64,000 nt of DNA from JBPYCR01 sp051846915 (GTDB taxonomy: Bacteria; Bacillota; Bacilli; Bacillales; Amphibacillaceae): the NCBI RefSeq assembly GCF_051846915.1, contig NZ_JBPYCR010000011.1:23426-87425 (forward strand), in the 5' to 3' direction. Each line of letters starts with the position of its first letter. Position 1 is the first letter of the stretch. Position numbers and translations under genes: made by a program. Under the pieces are notes generated by a model. The model had not been told where the DNA came from. It searched no databases and saw nothing but the letters and a program-made list of their open reading frames with translations. This document shows positions 42,352-52,084 of this stretch, piece after piece.

Positions 42352-43776
42352 TTATATTTTCATGGAAACAAATTTTTCCACTAGATATTCTTGTAAACCA
42401 TACTTGCCGCCTTCTCTACCAACTCCACTTGCTTTTACTCCACCAAATGGAGCTTGTGCAGTTGTCGGCATATCATCATTTAATCCAACGATTCCATACT
42501 CGAGATTTTCCATCATACGAATAGCACGGCTAAAATCGCTAGTAAAACAATAAGCAGCAAGTCCGTATTCAAAGTGATTTGCTCTATTCACGACTTCTTC
42601 TTCTGTTTTAAATGTATAAATAGGAGCAATTGGTCCAAAAGTTTCTTCCCTAGATATATTCATATCATCTGTTGCATAGTTAATAACAGTTGGTTCAAAG
42701 AAAGATCCATTATAATTATCTACCTCAGCTTCTTTTCCACCTGTCATTAATTTTCCACCGCGTTCTAAAGCATCATCAATTTGGGATGTAACTTTCGTTA
42801 AAGCACCCTTATTAATTAATGGACCTATATCTGTTTTTTCATCCAATCCATCACCTATTACCATTTCACTTACTTTACTTGCAAATAAATCTGCAAATTT
42901 ATCCGCAATTGATTCCTGCACGTATATTCTATTTGTACAAACACACGTCTGACCTGCATTTCTAAATTTACTTGCAACAGCCCCATCGACTGCAGCTTCT
43001 AAGTCTGCATCATCAAAGACAATATAAGGTGCATGACCACCTAGTTCCATAGCTACTTTTTTCACTGTATCTGCTGCGCCTCGCATAAGATGTTTCCCAA
43101 CCTCTGTAGATCCAGTGAAAGTTAATTTACGCACAAGAAAACTTTCGTTAAACGCATCCGAAATTTCACTAGATGGGCCTGTCACGAGATTAGCAATTCC
43201 CTCAATAGGATTTGCAGCATCTAACGCTTCAAATATTAATTTAGCTGTTAGTGGAGTAGATGAAGCAGGCTTAACAATTACTGGACAGCCTGCTGCAAGT
43301 GCAGGTGCAATTTTCCGCGTTATCATTGCTGCCGGAAAATTCCATGGAGTTATAGCTGCTGTCACACCAACAGGTTCTTGCAAAACTAGTATTCTTTTAT
43401 CAGCACTTGATGCCGGTACAGTATCTCCATAAATTCTTTTTGCCTCTTCTGCATACCAATCAACATAAGATATTGTTAATTTTACTTCACCAATAGATTC
43501 TCTAAGAGGCTTACCCATTTCACGTGTTATCATGTTAGCTATTTCATCTGATCTTTTTCTTAATTCATTAGCAAATGTACTTAAAAAAGCACTTTTTTCT
43601 CCTGCAGTTTTTCGCTTCCATTTTTCAAAAGCTTCATCAGCAGCCTTAATAGCGTCCTCGGCATCTTTTTTCGTCCCGTATGCTATTTTACCAACTTCCT
43701 CTTGGGTAGCTGGATTATAAACTGTAAGTGTTTCATTCGAACTAGAATCCGTCCATTTCCCATTAATATAAAGCAT
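42352..43776 (-). CDS. gabD: NAD(P)-dependent semialdehyde dehydrogenase (GabD-like)
   Basis: This 474-residue aldehyde dehydrogenase has the general base E244 (MELGGHAPY) and the catalytic C278 (NAGQTCVCTNR). TPWNFPAAMITRKIAPAL and FTGSTEVGKHLM mark the NAD fold. Closest by motif to succinate-semialdehyde dehydrogenases, including the CVC pair. Its ATG overlaps the aminotransferase stop by one base (TAATG), so the two are translationally coupled and probably act in sequence: amine group removal, then oxidation of the resulting semialdehyde. Confidence 0.9.
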   Translation of the reverse strand: MLYINGKWTDSSSNETLTVYNPATQEEVGKIAYGTKKDAEDAIKAADEAFEKWKRKTAGEKSAFLSTFANELRKRSDEIANMITREMGKPLRESIGEVKLTISYVDWYAEEAKRIYGDTVPASSADKRILVLQEPVGVTAAITPWNFPAAMITRKIAPALAAGCPVIVKPASSTPLTAKLIFEALDAANPIEGIANLVTGPSSEISDAFNESFLVRKLTFTGSTEVGKHLMRGAADTVKKVAMELGGHAPYIVFDDADLEAAVDGAVASKFRNAGQTCVCTNRIYVQESIADKFADLFASKVSEMVIGDGLDEKTDIGPLINKGALTKVTSQIDDALERGGKLMTGGKEAEVDNYNGSFFEPTVINYATDDMNISREETFGPIAPIYTFKTEEEVVNRANHFEYGLAAYCFTSDFSRAIRMMENLEYGIVGLNDDMPTTAQAPFGGVKASGVGREGGKYGLQEYLVEKFVSMKI

Positions 43777-45053
43777 TAAGACACTTCCTTTTCGATATGC
43801 ATTAACCCTTCTTTTACAATCTTTAATGCTACATCTATTTCTTCTTTAGTAACAGTAGTCGGAGGTATAAATCTAATTATATTCCGATCAATTCCACATG
43901 GCAGTAATATTAACCCCTGCTCTAAGCAGTAACTTCTTAGGCTTGCTAGAGATTCGCCTGTTTTATCTTTAAGTTCAAGGGCGATCATTAAACCCAATCC
44001 TCTAACTTCACCAACTATATTGAAAGGTTTAGTAATTTCTTTTAGTTCACTTACAAAATATTCGCCCATGTTCTGTGCATTTTCCAATCCAGTTTCCTCT
44101 AAAATAGAGATTGCGGCTAATGAAGCGGCACATGCGATTGGATTACCACCATAAGTACCTCCATGTGTACCTGCATCCCATTTTTCCATAATATTTCTTT
44201 TAGCAATTACCGCACTTAATGGAAATCCAGACGCAATACCTTTTGCGAGTGTTATAATGTCTGGTTTCACGTCAAAATGTTCGTGGGCAAACATTTTACC
44301 AGTTCTACCAAATCCAGTTTGTATTTCGTCGAAAATTAATAGGATACCATGTTGATCACATATAGCCCGTAGTTTTTCAAGGAAGCTTTTCGGAGGTACA
44401 ATATACCCTCCCTCACCTTGGATTGGCTCTACGATAACAGCAGCAATTTGATCAGCAGGAGCTTCGTATTTAAATACATCATTCAGTTGTTGAATACAAC
44501 GATTCACTTCATCTTCCTCACTTAAAGGTGACTCATATGGATAAGGAAAATCACATGAATAAACTCCTGCAAAGAGAGGGTCGTAGTCCTTTCGGTAATT
44601 TGAGTTGGAAAAAGTTATTGACGCCGTGCCAAGAGTTCTTCCATGGAATCCTCTACGGAATGAAATAATACCCGGTCGTTTTGTAACTTTTTTAGCTAGC
44701 TTTAAAGCACCTTCATTAGCTTCAGCACCACTATTTGAAAAATAGACCATGTGATCTCCGCCAATTAATTCATTTAGTTTTTCAGCTAATTCCAAATATG
44801 AAGGGTAATAAGCAACATTATGTCCAATGTGTATCATGCTTTCCATCTGATCTCTAGCGGCTTTTACTACTTCAGGGTGGTTATGACCAACATTCATAAC
44901 ACCTACCCCACTAGCGAAATCTAAATATTTTTTCCCGTTTTCATCTGTAACTGTAGTTCCATTTGCTTCGACAATACCTAGCGTTGTTGCTCGATTGGCA
45001 ACAGGAGGTAAAACTTGTTGTGCTCGCTCATATAATGATTTCTTGTTCTCCAT
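43776..45053 (-). CDS. gabT: Class III omega-aminotransferase (GabT-like)
   Basis: This 425-residue PLP enzyme carries D242 in IFDEIQTGFGRTG and K271 in TLAKGIASGFPLSAV. The PLP phosphate motif SNSGAEANEGALKLA is near residue 106. It transfers an omega-amino group, such as that of 4-aminobutyrate, to 2-oxoglutarate or pyruvate. The ATG at 45053 has AAGGAG seven bases upstream. Coupling to the semialdehyde dehydrogenase supports a GABA-like or beta-alanine-like pathway; the substrate itself is inferred. Confidence 0.9.
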   Translation of the reverse strand: MENKKSLYERAQQVLPPVANRATTLGIVEANGTTVTDENGKKYLDFASGVGVMNVGHNHPEVVKAARDQMESMIHIGHNVAYYPSYLELAEKLNELIGGDHMVYFSNSGAEANEGALKLAKKVTKRPGIISFRRGFHGRTLGTASITFSNSNYRKDYDPLFAGVYSCDFPYPYESPLSEEDEVNRCIQQLNDVFKYEAPADQIAAVIVEPIQGEGGYIVPPKSFLEKLRAICDQHGILLIFDEIQTGFGRTGKMFAHEHFDVKPDIITLAKGIASGFPLSAVIAKRNIMEKWDAGTHGGTYGGNPIACAASLAAISILEETGLENAQNMGEYFVSELKEITKPFNIVGEVRGLGLMIALELKDKTGESLASLRSYCLEQGLILLPCGIDRNIIRFIPPTTVTKEEIDVALKIVKEGLMHIEKEVS

Positions 45054-45071
45054 TTTCATTCTCCTTACTAA

Positions 45072-45581
45072 TCAATCTTGATAAAGTTCTTTCCAAAGTG
45101 ACACATATGATTTTGCGTTTTGTTTAATATCCTCTGTCTCTTCTTCTTCTATATCTCGTACAACTCTAGCTGGTACTCCAACTGCTAGAGTACCACTAGG
45201 GATGACTTTACCAGCAGGGACCAATGCATTAGCCCCCACTTGGGCACCCTTTTCAATGACTGCACCATCAAGGATAGTTGCTCCCATCCCTATTCTAGCT
45301 TCATCTTCAACTGTACAAGCATGAAGTATTACCCCATGACCTATTGTTACATTCTTACCGACTACTAAAGGATCCTCCGGTGTTACGTGAAAAATACAAC
45401 CATCTTGCACGTTACTTCCTTCACCGATTTCTATATAATTTCCATCGTCACCTCGTAGTACAGATAATGGCCATACGCTAACATCTTTTCCAATCCGAAC
45501 ATCTCCAATGATTTGTGCCGACTCATCTATATAACTTTCATTATGAATAGAGGGGCTTAAGCCTTTTAATTTTCTAATCAT
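45072..45581 (-). CDS. Gamma-carbonic-anhydrase/CaiE-like hexapeptide-repeat protein
   Basis: The 169-residue left-handed beta-helix protein has repeated hexapeptides (VWPLSVLRGDDG, VQDGCIFHV, IGHGVILHACTVED) and putative zinc histidines in these turns. The family holds gamma-carbonic anhydrases and CaiE, an accessory protein in carnitine metabolism genes. Here it stands between a CaiB-like and a GabT-like gene, so a CaiE-type accessory role is as likely as CO2 hydration. Confidence 0.88.
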   Translation of the reverse strand: MIRKLKGLSPSIHNESYIDESAQIIGDVRIGKDVSVWPLSVLRGDDGNYIEIGEGSNVQDGCIFHVTPEDPLVVGKNVTIGHGVILHACTVEDEARIGMGATILDGAVIEKGAQVGANALVPAGKVIPSGTLAVGVPARVVRDIEEEETEDIKQNAKSYVSLWKELYQD

Positions 45582-45616
45582 TTTTAGACCTCCACATTGA
45601 ATTTTTTCGTTAAACT

Positions 45617-46801
45617 TTATACTATTTCGTTTTTCCGCAAAGATTCTATTTTTTCTTCATCATAACCTAGTTCACTTAGTATAGAGTTTGTATCTTCCCC
45701 TGCCAACGGTGCGGATTTTCTTATGGATCCAGGCGTTTTTGACATTTTAACTGGTATACCTAGTGCTTTGACTTTTCCAGCAACAGGATGATCCACTTCA
45801 CACACCATGTCTCTTGCCTGCGTATGTGGGTCATTTAACGACTCCGGATAGGTATTTATGGAACCAGCAGGAATACCGACTTCTTCAAACTTTTCAAGCC
45901 AATAACTTCTTGGCTGAGTAGTTGTTTGCTCTTCAATCATTTGTACAAATACTTCCATGTGATCCATTCTAGATTCATTATCCTTAAACCGCTCATCTTC
46001 AAGCATTTCGGGTCTACCAATAATCTCACAAAACATTTTCCAATGATGTGGTGCATCTGCACCGACTGTAAAGTGCCCATCACTTGCACGGAACGCTTGA
46101 TATGGTGCAGAAAGTCTATGGCCACTACCAGTTGGTTGTGGAGTAGCTCCTGTATACCAATACTGTGCACTCTCCCAAACTGATAAAGCTAGACCTGTAT
46201 CAAATAACGAAGCATCAATAAACTGACCTTCATTCGTTTTTGTTCTTGAATATAAAGCAGTTAAAATGCCATAAGATGCGAATAGTGCTGTACCTAGATC
46301 ATTAATCGGTAAACCACACTTAACAGGATCACCACCTGGCTCACCAGTTACACTCATAATACCCGTCATACCTTGTGCTATAAGATCATACCCTCCTCTT
46401 GAGGAGTAAGGTCCATATTGTCCGAATCCAGAGATGGAACAATATACTAATTTAGGATTAATTGCAGATAAAGTGTCATAATCAACACCGAGTCGCTTCA
46501 CAACACCAGGACGAAAGTTTTCTACTACCACATCTGCTGTTTTAATAAGATCATAAAATATCTGTTGTCCTTCTTTCGTTTTTAAGTTAACATTAATCCC
46601 TTTTTTATTACGGTTAATTGCCATGAAGGCTCCACTTTCACCTTCTTTATAAGGAGGCCAAGACCTTGTACTCTCCCCTTGAGGAGGCTCAACTTTAATA
46701 ACCTCTGCCCCCATGTCCGCTAATAACATACTGCAGTATGGTCCAGCCATTACCTGACTTAAGTCAATTACTCTAATATCATCAAGAGCCTGTGCATGCA
46801 T
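45617..46801 (-). CDS. Class III CoA-transferase (CaiB/BaiF family)
   Basis: The 394-residue family III CoA-transferase moves CoA between carboxylic acids in the cytosol. Signatures are the N-terminal VIDLSQVMAGPYCSMLLADM, VVENFRPGVVKRLG and the catalytic aspartate D139 in SRGGYDLIAQG. ATG at 46801 lies eight bases after AAGGAG; the longer frame to 46852 has none. It probably activates the pathway acid as a CoA ester for the enoyl-CoA hydratase at 51050. Confidence 0.9.
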   Translation of the reverse strand: MHAQALDDIRVIDLSQVMAGPYCSMLLADMGAEVIKVEPPQGESTRSWPPYKEGESGAFMAINRNKKGINVNLKTKEGQQIFYDLIKTADVVVENFRPGVVKRLGVDYDTLSAINPKLVYCSISGFGQYGPYSSRGGYDLIAQGMTGIMSVTGEPGGDPVKCGLPINDLGTALFASYGILTALYSRTKTNEGQFIDASLFDTGLALSVWESAQYWYTGATPQPTGSGHRLSAPYQAFRASDGHFTVGADAPHHWKMFCEIIGRPEMLEDERFKDNESRMDHMEVFVQMIEEQTTTQPRSYWLEKFEEVGIPAGSINTYPESLNDPHTQARDMVCEVDHPVAGKVKALGIPVKMSKTPGSIRKSAPLAGEDTNSILSELGYDEEKIESLRKNEIV

Positions 46802-46943
46802 GAAAATACACTCCTTAGTTACATGTTTTATTCTAGATGTATACAATTTCAAACTAAATTCATTAATAAATCAACATTCTTATTAGTTTCCAAAAATATT
46901 TCAGCTAAAAAATTATTTTTCAGCTGAAACATAGCATTAGCTT

Positions 46944-47393
46944 TTAAGGGAAATTAATGTACAGTAATTGATTAAAGACATAATAAACAAAAATCATTGT
47001 GCCAACTGCTACAAATACAGATGTAAACCATTTAACTTCTTTGTAAAATAAAATCATTATTATCATATAACCTATGGTAGAAACCGTAAATCCAAGGAAG
47101 GGGATGAATAAAAATATATACAACCCCGTCCATAATATATAAAACAACGCTCTTTTAAAACCAATCTTGTGTACATCTGTCTTTTCTTTTTTGCCCTCTG
47201 ATTTCTTAAAAAAGGCTTTCACAATTAATGTAATAGAGAATATTGTTAAACTTATTCCTATTAGGATAGGAAAAGATTGTGATGAATTTAAGAAACTTTC
47301 TCCTGAAGGGAGCTGTAGTGCTTGCCAAATGTAAAAAATACTAATAATTAACATGCTCCAACCAAGGATAAGATCTGAACGTTTAGTCAACAT
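46944..47393 (-). CDS. tctB: TctB small membrane subunit (set 1)
   Basis: This 149-residue four-helix TctB-type subunit has the basic loop FKKSEGKKEKTDVHK between helix pairs. The start codon ATG at 47393 follows TAGGTG, five bases behind the tctC stop region. It works with tctC (47405) and tctA (48460); set 1 is in the order A-C-B, unlike set 2. Confidence 0.85.
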   Translation of the reverse strand: MLTKRSDLILGWSMLIISIFYIWQALQLPSGESFLNSSQSFPILIGISLTIFSITLIVKAFFKKSEGKKEKTDVHKIGFKRALFYILWTGLYIFLFIPFLGFTVSTIGYMIIMILFYKEVKWFTSVFVAVGTMIFVYYVFNQLLYINFP

Positions 47394-47404
47394 TATCACC
47401 TACA

Positions 47405-48451
47405 CTATTCAGGTTTAGAAATACCTACTTCTTCTGGAGAACGCTCTGCTACGCCAATGTCATGTAGCAACCAGCTTGTTTCCTCGGTAACTTTTTTAAC
47501 ATAGTCCTGTGGATCCTCAGTATCAATTAATACAATAGCATTTTTCTCAGCAAACTCCTTAAACTCTTCAGTTTGCAGTGCATTATTGTACACTTCTTTT
47601 AATCTATCAACAATATGCTCAGGTGTCCCTTTCTTTACCGCAGGGCCCCACCATGTACCTTCTGGAACATACGGCTCGAGCTCTGTTATGGTGTCTGTAA
47701 CAGGGGGAATCTCACCTAAATCTTTAACATCAAAAGCTTTGTTATCCATAACTGCTAATGAACGAGCATCACCAGCGCGTAGTAAATCGACCACTTCATT
47801 AACACCACTTATTGCAAAGTCCACTTCTCCTTTAAGAGCTGCCATAGCTGCATTAGAACCGGATTCATATGTTATGATTTCCGCATCTCCATCAACTACA
47901 CTATTAACAATTTCAAGCGTTAGATGCCAAGGATCTCCAATTCCAGCAACCGCTACTTTTGCATCACCTGTTTTTAATAAATTCACTACGTCTTCAAATG
48001 TTTCTAACTCTGAATCATCACCAACAACAAAGTTAGCGATCCCCATCGTTCCTATTCCAATTTGTTCAAAATCATCATAAGTTAGATCAGTCATACCCAT
48101 TGCAGGGAACACTCTAACCAAGTCAGTTTGGAATAAAATAGTATGTCCATCGGCTGGTAATTCATTAACATGTTCTAGAGCTAATGCACTTGACGCTCCA
48201 GGCATGTTATTAACAACTACACTTTCGCCCAATTCTTCTTGAAATGCCGGTTGAAGTTTTCTAGCCATAGTATCTGTACCGCCACCTTCACCAAATCCGA
48301 CAATCATTTCAATTGGCTCTTGTGGGTAGCTCTCCTCTTCATTGTTTGCGGATTCAGTGCTTTCTTCCTTCTCGCCCTGTCCACAGGCTCCCAAAACAAG
48401 TGCAAGTAATATAGTTAATAGTAAAAGATTAAATTTTTTCAATTTAAGCAC
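47405..48451 (-). CDS. tctC: TctC substrate-binding lipoprotein (set 1)
   Basis: The 348-residue lipoprotein has the lipobox VLGAC (lipid cysteine near residue 23) and a Bug-type domain with YPQEPIEMIVGFGEGGGTDT and VVNNMPGASSALALEHV. It is clearly paralogous to the set 2 TctC but well diverged, which suggests a different ligand. Nine bases separate it from tctA. Confidence 0.92.
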   Translation of the reverse strand: MLKLKKFNLLLLTILLALVLGACGQGEKEESTESANNEEESYPQEPIEMIVGFGEGGGTDTMARKLQPAFQEELGESVVVNNMPGASSALALEHVNELPADGHTILFQTDLVRVFPAMGMTDLTYDDFEQIGIGTMGIANFVVGDDSELETFEDVVNLLKTGDAKVAVAGIGDPWHLTLEIVNSVVDGDAEIITYESGSNAAMAALKGEVDFAISGVNEVVDLLRAGDARSLAVMDNKAFDVKDLGEIPPVTDTITELEPYVPEGTWWGPAVKKGTPEHIVDRLKEVYNNALQTEEFKEFAEKNAIVLIDTEDPQDYVKKVTEETSWLLHDIGVAERSPEEVGISKPE

Positions 48452-48459
48452 TCCTCATG

Positions 48460-49959
48460 TTATTGTTTGGCTTTTCTAAAAAGATTCTTGATCTTGTTTG
48501 TTAAAAAGTTATTTTGATTCGCTAAAACAAATATAATTAGTAATAGCAACACTAAGCTTATTGGTCTAGTTACAAATGGTAGAAAAGAAAAATCGGCACT
48601 AACCATAGCACGTCTGAAATTTGTTTCTGCCATTAATCCCAAGATAAGTCCAAGCACAAGTGGTGGAGCTGATAATCCAACTCTTCTCATTAAATATCCC
48701 AATACCCCAAAAATGAACATTACAGCAATATCAAATGGTCGATTATTTACGGCAAATGTTCCAATCACACTGAACACAGTTACAACGGACAATACAACAC
48801 TTTTTGGAAATAAAAGTATTTTTTGAAACACTGATGAAAATACCAATCCAAAAACAACCATAAACAATGCAGCAATTATAAGAATGAAAAAGAAATGATA
48901 GATAATTTTCGGCTCACTAGTCATTAACAATGGTCCAGGTTGTAGACCATGTAATAAAAGGCCACCAATAATTACTGCTGTTACAGCATCTCCGGGTATA
49001 CCTAGAGTAAGCATTGGTACGTATGAACCAGGAACTGCAGCGTTATTAGCAGTCTCTGCAGCCACTACTCCTTCTGGATTACCCTTACCAAATGTTTCCG
49101 GCTTCTTACTACTTCTTTTTGCCATATCGTATGATACCCAAGCACCTATATCAGCCCCAGCACCTGGTATTGCACCTATTATAGAACCAATAAGCGATGA
49201 TTTTCCTCCCAGTGGAAGGTAACGTTTAACCATACCTAAAGGAGGGATTGTAGAGCTAAAGTTTTTAGACTTAAGAGGTGGTCTCAAGTCGACTAATGCC
49301 TCAATGACCTCTGCAATCCCGAATAGCCCTATTAGAACCGCAATCAGACTAAACCCATCTAATAGTACAGGTGCGTCAAATGTAAACCGTTGCACACCAT
49401 TTATCGTATCCATTCCTATTGTTGCTAATCCTAGCCCTAGAAATCCAGCCATCAAGCCCTTGACAAGTGATTCTGATGCAAGATTGGCGCTTATAATTAT
49501 TCCAAACATTGCTAAAAGAAAATACTCCCATGACCCAAAATTCATACTAAAGTCAGTTAATAAAGGAGCTGCTAGCAAGAATACAACTGCCGCTATAACA
49601 GTACCTACAAAAGATTGGACAGTCGCAAGTCCTCTTGCAAGTCCTCCCTCTCCACGCTTGGACATCGGATAGCCATCTAGAGCGGTTGCGGCCGCAGCAG
49701 GTGTTCCTGGGATGTTTAGAAAAATTGCTGCGGTTGAACCACCATATGTTCCACTAATATGAAGCGATACGATTAACACTATTGCTTCTATCCATTCCAT
49801 TCCCCACGTAAAGGAAATTAACAAGGACACTCCCATGGTAGTTGTTAATCCAGGCAAAGAGCCGATTATCATTCCGGAAACTGTACCTATTAAAAATAAT
49901 AGAAGCAATTTAAAAGAGAGGACATCCATAATTGAGTCCATTAGGAATCCTAAATCCAT
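48460..49959 (-). CDS. tctA: Tripartite tricarboxylate transporter large membrane subunit (TctA, set 1)
   Basis: This 499-residue TctA permease has GTVSGMIIGSLPGLTTTMGV near residue 20 and the internal repeat GSIIGAIPGAGADIGAWVSY. It forms the transport channel of the first island transporter. It is followed by tctC and tctB. Starts 16 bases after the M29-like gene ends, in one operon. Confidence 0.92.
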   Translation of the reverse strand: MDLGFLMDSIMDVLSFKLLLLFLIGTVSGMIIGSLPGLTTTMGVSLLISFTWGMEWIEAIVLIVSLHISGTYGGSTAAIFLNIPGTPAAAATALDGYPMSKRGEGGLARGLATVQSFVGTVIAAVVFLLAAPLLTDFSMNFGSWEYFLLAMFGIIISANLASESLVKGLMAGFLGLGLATIGMDTINGVQRFTFDAPVLLDGFSLIAVLIGLFGIAEVIEALVDLRPPLKSKNFSSTIPPLGMVKRYLPLGGKSSLIGSIIGAIPGAGADIGAWVSYDMAKRSSKKPETFGKGNPEGVVAAETANNAAVPGSYVPMLTLGIPGDAVTAVIIGGLLLHGLQPGPLLMTSEPKIIYHFFFILIIAALFMVVFGLVFSSVFQKILLFPKSVVLSVVTVFSVIGTFAVNNRPFDIAVMFIFGVLGYLMRRVGLSAPPLVLGLILGLMAETNFRRAMVSADFSFLPFVTRPISLVLLLLIIFVLANQNNFLTNKIKNLFRKAKQ

Positions 49960-49975
49960 TTTTCATGTCCCTCCT

Positions 49976-50950
49976 TTAATCCAAGAATAACTGTTTATCT
50001 TTCAGAATAGTTTTCCCGTCCACTTCAATAATGGCATCTCTCATGACAAGATCACAATGTCCTGGTGCTCGTATACTACTTCCGAAAGTTATCCCATTAC
50101 CAATTCCTATATGCATCGTACCAAACTCAGCTTCATCCTCTAACTGTCCGCCTCGTCCTATTTTAGCATTAGGATTCATTCCTATTCCCATTTCTACAGC
50201 GCAATATACGTTGGGGTGATTGTAACTTTCTAATGTTTCAATTAAATCCTGTGCATCCTGACCTCCTTCAATTTTAACTATTTTTCCACCTTCGAAAAAT
50301 ACCTTGACATTTTCAGTGACTGCACGGCCGGGTACAATTGCCCCATCAATTATGAAAACACCTTCTGTTGTACCTTCAATAGGTGCAACGGCGGTTTCAA
50401 TACAAGGTGGGGGAGAAATGGAGCCAGGTTCATGACATATTCCCGTTTGCGGTACCGCATGTCTTCCTTTAATACTCATTTTTAAATCTGTGCCTAATTC
50501 AGATGTAACCCTAACCTCTTGGCCTTCCTCAAGAATGTGCGATAACTTATCAATTTTTTTCTTTTGGGTCTTGTAATCAATTTCTAGTGACCCATTTAAG
50601 AAAACCTCTTCATTAGCGTCTGGCATGAAAAGTAATCTTGCCCCTGCGTCGCTAGCCATCTTTCTAGCCGTTGAATGATTAATAGAAAACGTAGTTGGCG
50701 CTACAATTGCATCCGCTGCTTTCATAGCCTCTGCAATAATTCGAGGTGGTTCATCGCCGTGACGTGTTGTTGGATTCATTATTGTCATAACTACTTCGGC
50801 ATTCATTTCTTTACCAACTAGTGCAAAAACCTCTCCAATTTCTATAGTGTTAATATCAGTAAGTATCAATAAATTCTCTTTGGGTTTAACATCCAAACAT
50901 TCCTCTAAAAGGGTGCGTACTGGACCCATCATGAACATTTTATCTATCAC
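49976..50950 (-). CDS. M29/NicX-like metalloenzyme (aminopeptidase or ring-cleaving dioxygenase fold)
   Basis: This 324-residue protein has the C-terminal metal-binding pattern of the M29 aminopeptidase/NicX fold: AVEMGIGMNPNAKIG (E253), MHIGIGNG (H280), and APGHCDLVMRD (H298, D300). The family holds leucyl aminopeptidases (AmpS/PepS) and 2,5-dihydroxypyridine 5,6-dioxygenase NicX, which has lost the peptidase metal site and uses Fe(II). It is shorter than AmpS (about 410) and near the size of NicX. Its place in a catabolic operon with organic-acid transporters favours a small-molecule role. Substrate is unknown. Confidence 0.75.
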   Translation of the reverse strand: MIDKMFMMGPVRTLLEECLDVKPKENLLILTDINTIEIGEVFALVGKEMNAEVVMTIMNPTTRHGDEPPRIIAEAMKAADAIVAPTTFSINHSTARKMASDAGARLLFMPDANEEVFLNGSLEIDYKTQKKKIDKLSHILEEGQEVRVTSELGTDLKMSIKGRHAVPQTGICHEPGSISPPPCIETAVAPIEGTTEGVFIIDGAIVPGRAVTENVKVFFEGGKIVKIEGGQDAQDLIETLESYNHPNVYCAVEMGIGMNPNAKIGRGGQLEDEAEFGTMHIGIGNGITFGSSIRAPGHCDLVMRDAIIEVDGKTILKDKQLFLD

Positions 50951-51049
50951 TGAAATTCCTCCTTACATACCATTTTTTGTGAACCTCTATAAAGATACAT
51001 GAATGTTTTTTCATTTACAAATCATTTATTATAATACTTTATGTTGATT

Positions 51050-51820
51050 TTATTCACCTTTAAACTCTGGTTTCTCTTTATTAAAAAAAGCCTCTATGGC
51101 ATGTTTGTGATCCCAGGTTTTTTGGCATTCAATAAACTTACCAATTTCTTGTTCCATTGATTGTTCATAAGTTAAATCCATTGATTCCTGAATAGCCTCT
51201 TTTGACTTTTGAACTGCTATTGGCGCTCTTGAAGCTATTTTTCTACCTAATTCTTCAGCTTCTTCTAGTAAGTCAGCTTGTGGTACAACTTTATATGCAA
51301 GCCCCTTATCATAGGCCTCATTTGCCGAAACTGTGCGTCCAGTCAGGATAATCTCTTTCGCTCCTGATTCTCCTATTAGTCTTACTAGTCTTGTAGGACT
51401 TACAACGAGACCAACCTTAACCCCTGCGGCGCAAAGTTTAGCGTTTTCAGATAAGATTCGTATATCCGAGGCTAACGTGAGCTCAAATCCACCGCCGAAT
51501 GCGTAACCGTTTACAGCAGTTATAACTGGTTGCGGCATCTCATTCAAAACATCATAATTACGGTTGTCTTCTTTAATGAACTGATACACCGTTTCATCGG
51601 TTAACTCCCCTTCTTCATTTAAATCTGCACCTGCACAAAATGCACGGTCACCTGCTCCTGTAATAATAATTGCTCGTACATTTCTATTTGTTTTCAGAGA
51701 CTCCATGTAAGGTACAAATTCATCTCTAAATCCTTTAGTTAGAATATTCATTGGAGGATTATTAATTGTGATTGTGCATACATAATCCTTAATGCTAACT
51801 TTCATATAGTTGTTTGACAT
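51050..51820 (-). CDS. Enoyl-CoA hydratase/isomerase (crotonase family)
   Basis: The 256-residue crotonase-fold enzyme has oxyanion-hole segments AFCAGADLNE (59-68) and FGGGFELTLASD (108-119), with a glutamate E113. The second catalytic glutamate found in classical hydratases is not obvious (GLVVSPTRLVRLIG), so the reaction may be isomerase, dehydratase or CaiD-like. ATG at 51820 has AAGGAG upstream; the frame upstream to 51856 lacks one. It is first gene of the island operon and lies behind the GntR-controlled promoter. Confidence 0.88.
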   Translation of the reverse strand: MSNNYMKVSIKDYVCTITINNPPMNILTKGFRDEFVPYMESLKTNRNVRAIIITGAGDRAFCAGADLNEEGELTDETVYQFIKEDNRNYDVLNEMPQPVITAVNGYAFGGGFELTLASDIRILSENAKLCAAGVKVGLVVSPTRLVRLIGESGAKEIILTGRTVSANEAYDKGLAYKVVPQADLLEEAEELGRKIASRAPIAVQKSKEAIQESMDLTYEQSMEQEIGKFIECQKTWDHKHAIEAFFNKEKPEFKGE

Positions 51821-51899
51821 TGTATTTCTCCTTTTCATAAGCTGAAAATAATCCATTATACTAGTATTTAGTTAGATAATTTGGATCCAAAAACTGCTG

Positions 51900-51913
51900 T
51901 GTAAACGTTTTAC
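51900..51913. promoter_or_regulatory. cre-like site before the crotonase gene
   Basis: Minus strand GTAAAACGTTTACA matches the CcpA site TGWNANCGNTNWCA in 12 of 14 positions. It would act as a road-block downstream of the promoter at 51929-51957. Weakness: the first two bases are swapped. Confidence 0.35.
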
Positions 51914-51918
51914 TTTTT

Positions 51919-51929
51919 CTGTATTACAA
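51919..51929. promoter_or_regulatory. GntR operator at the island promoter
   Basis: Minus strand TTGTAATACAG, a TTGT-N3-ACA(A/G) dyad of FadR-family type. It directly overlaps the 3' end of the -10 (TATGCT). Confidence 0.6.
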
Positions 51930-51957
51930 GCATACAACATTATAATATTAAATGCAA
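51929..51957 (-). promoter_or_regulatory. Promoter of the island operon
   Basis: Minus strand TTGCAT, 17 bases, TATGCT, running into the GntR box. About 100 bases of leader precede the crotonase start. Confidence 0.55.
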
Positions 51958-52084
51958 TATTAAATTTTAAAGCTAATAGTATAATATTACTCTGATTTAA
52001 TTCAATAAATTTCCAATTGTACCAAACTTATACCTCAATGGATAGTTTAGGAATAATTATAAAGTAATAAAAGTTTCCACTTTA

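Noticed and set aside
47586..48080. Open frame of 164 codons on the plus strand
   Set aside because: Antisense to a clear tctC; Ser/Thr-rich artefact without ribosome site.
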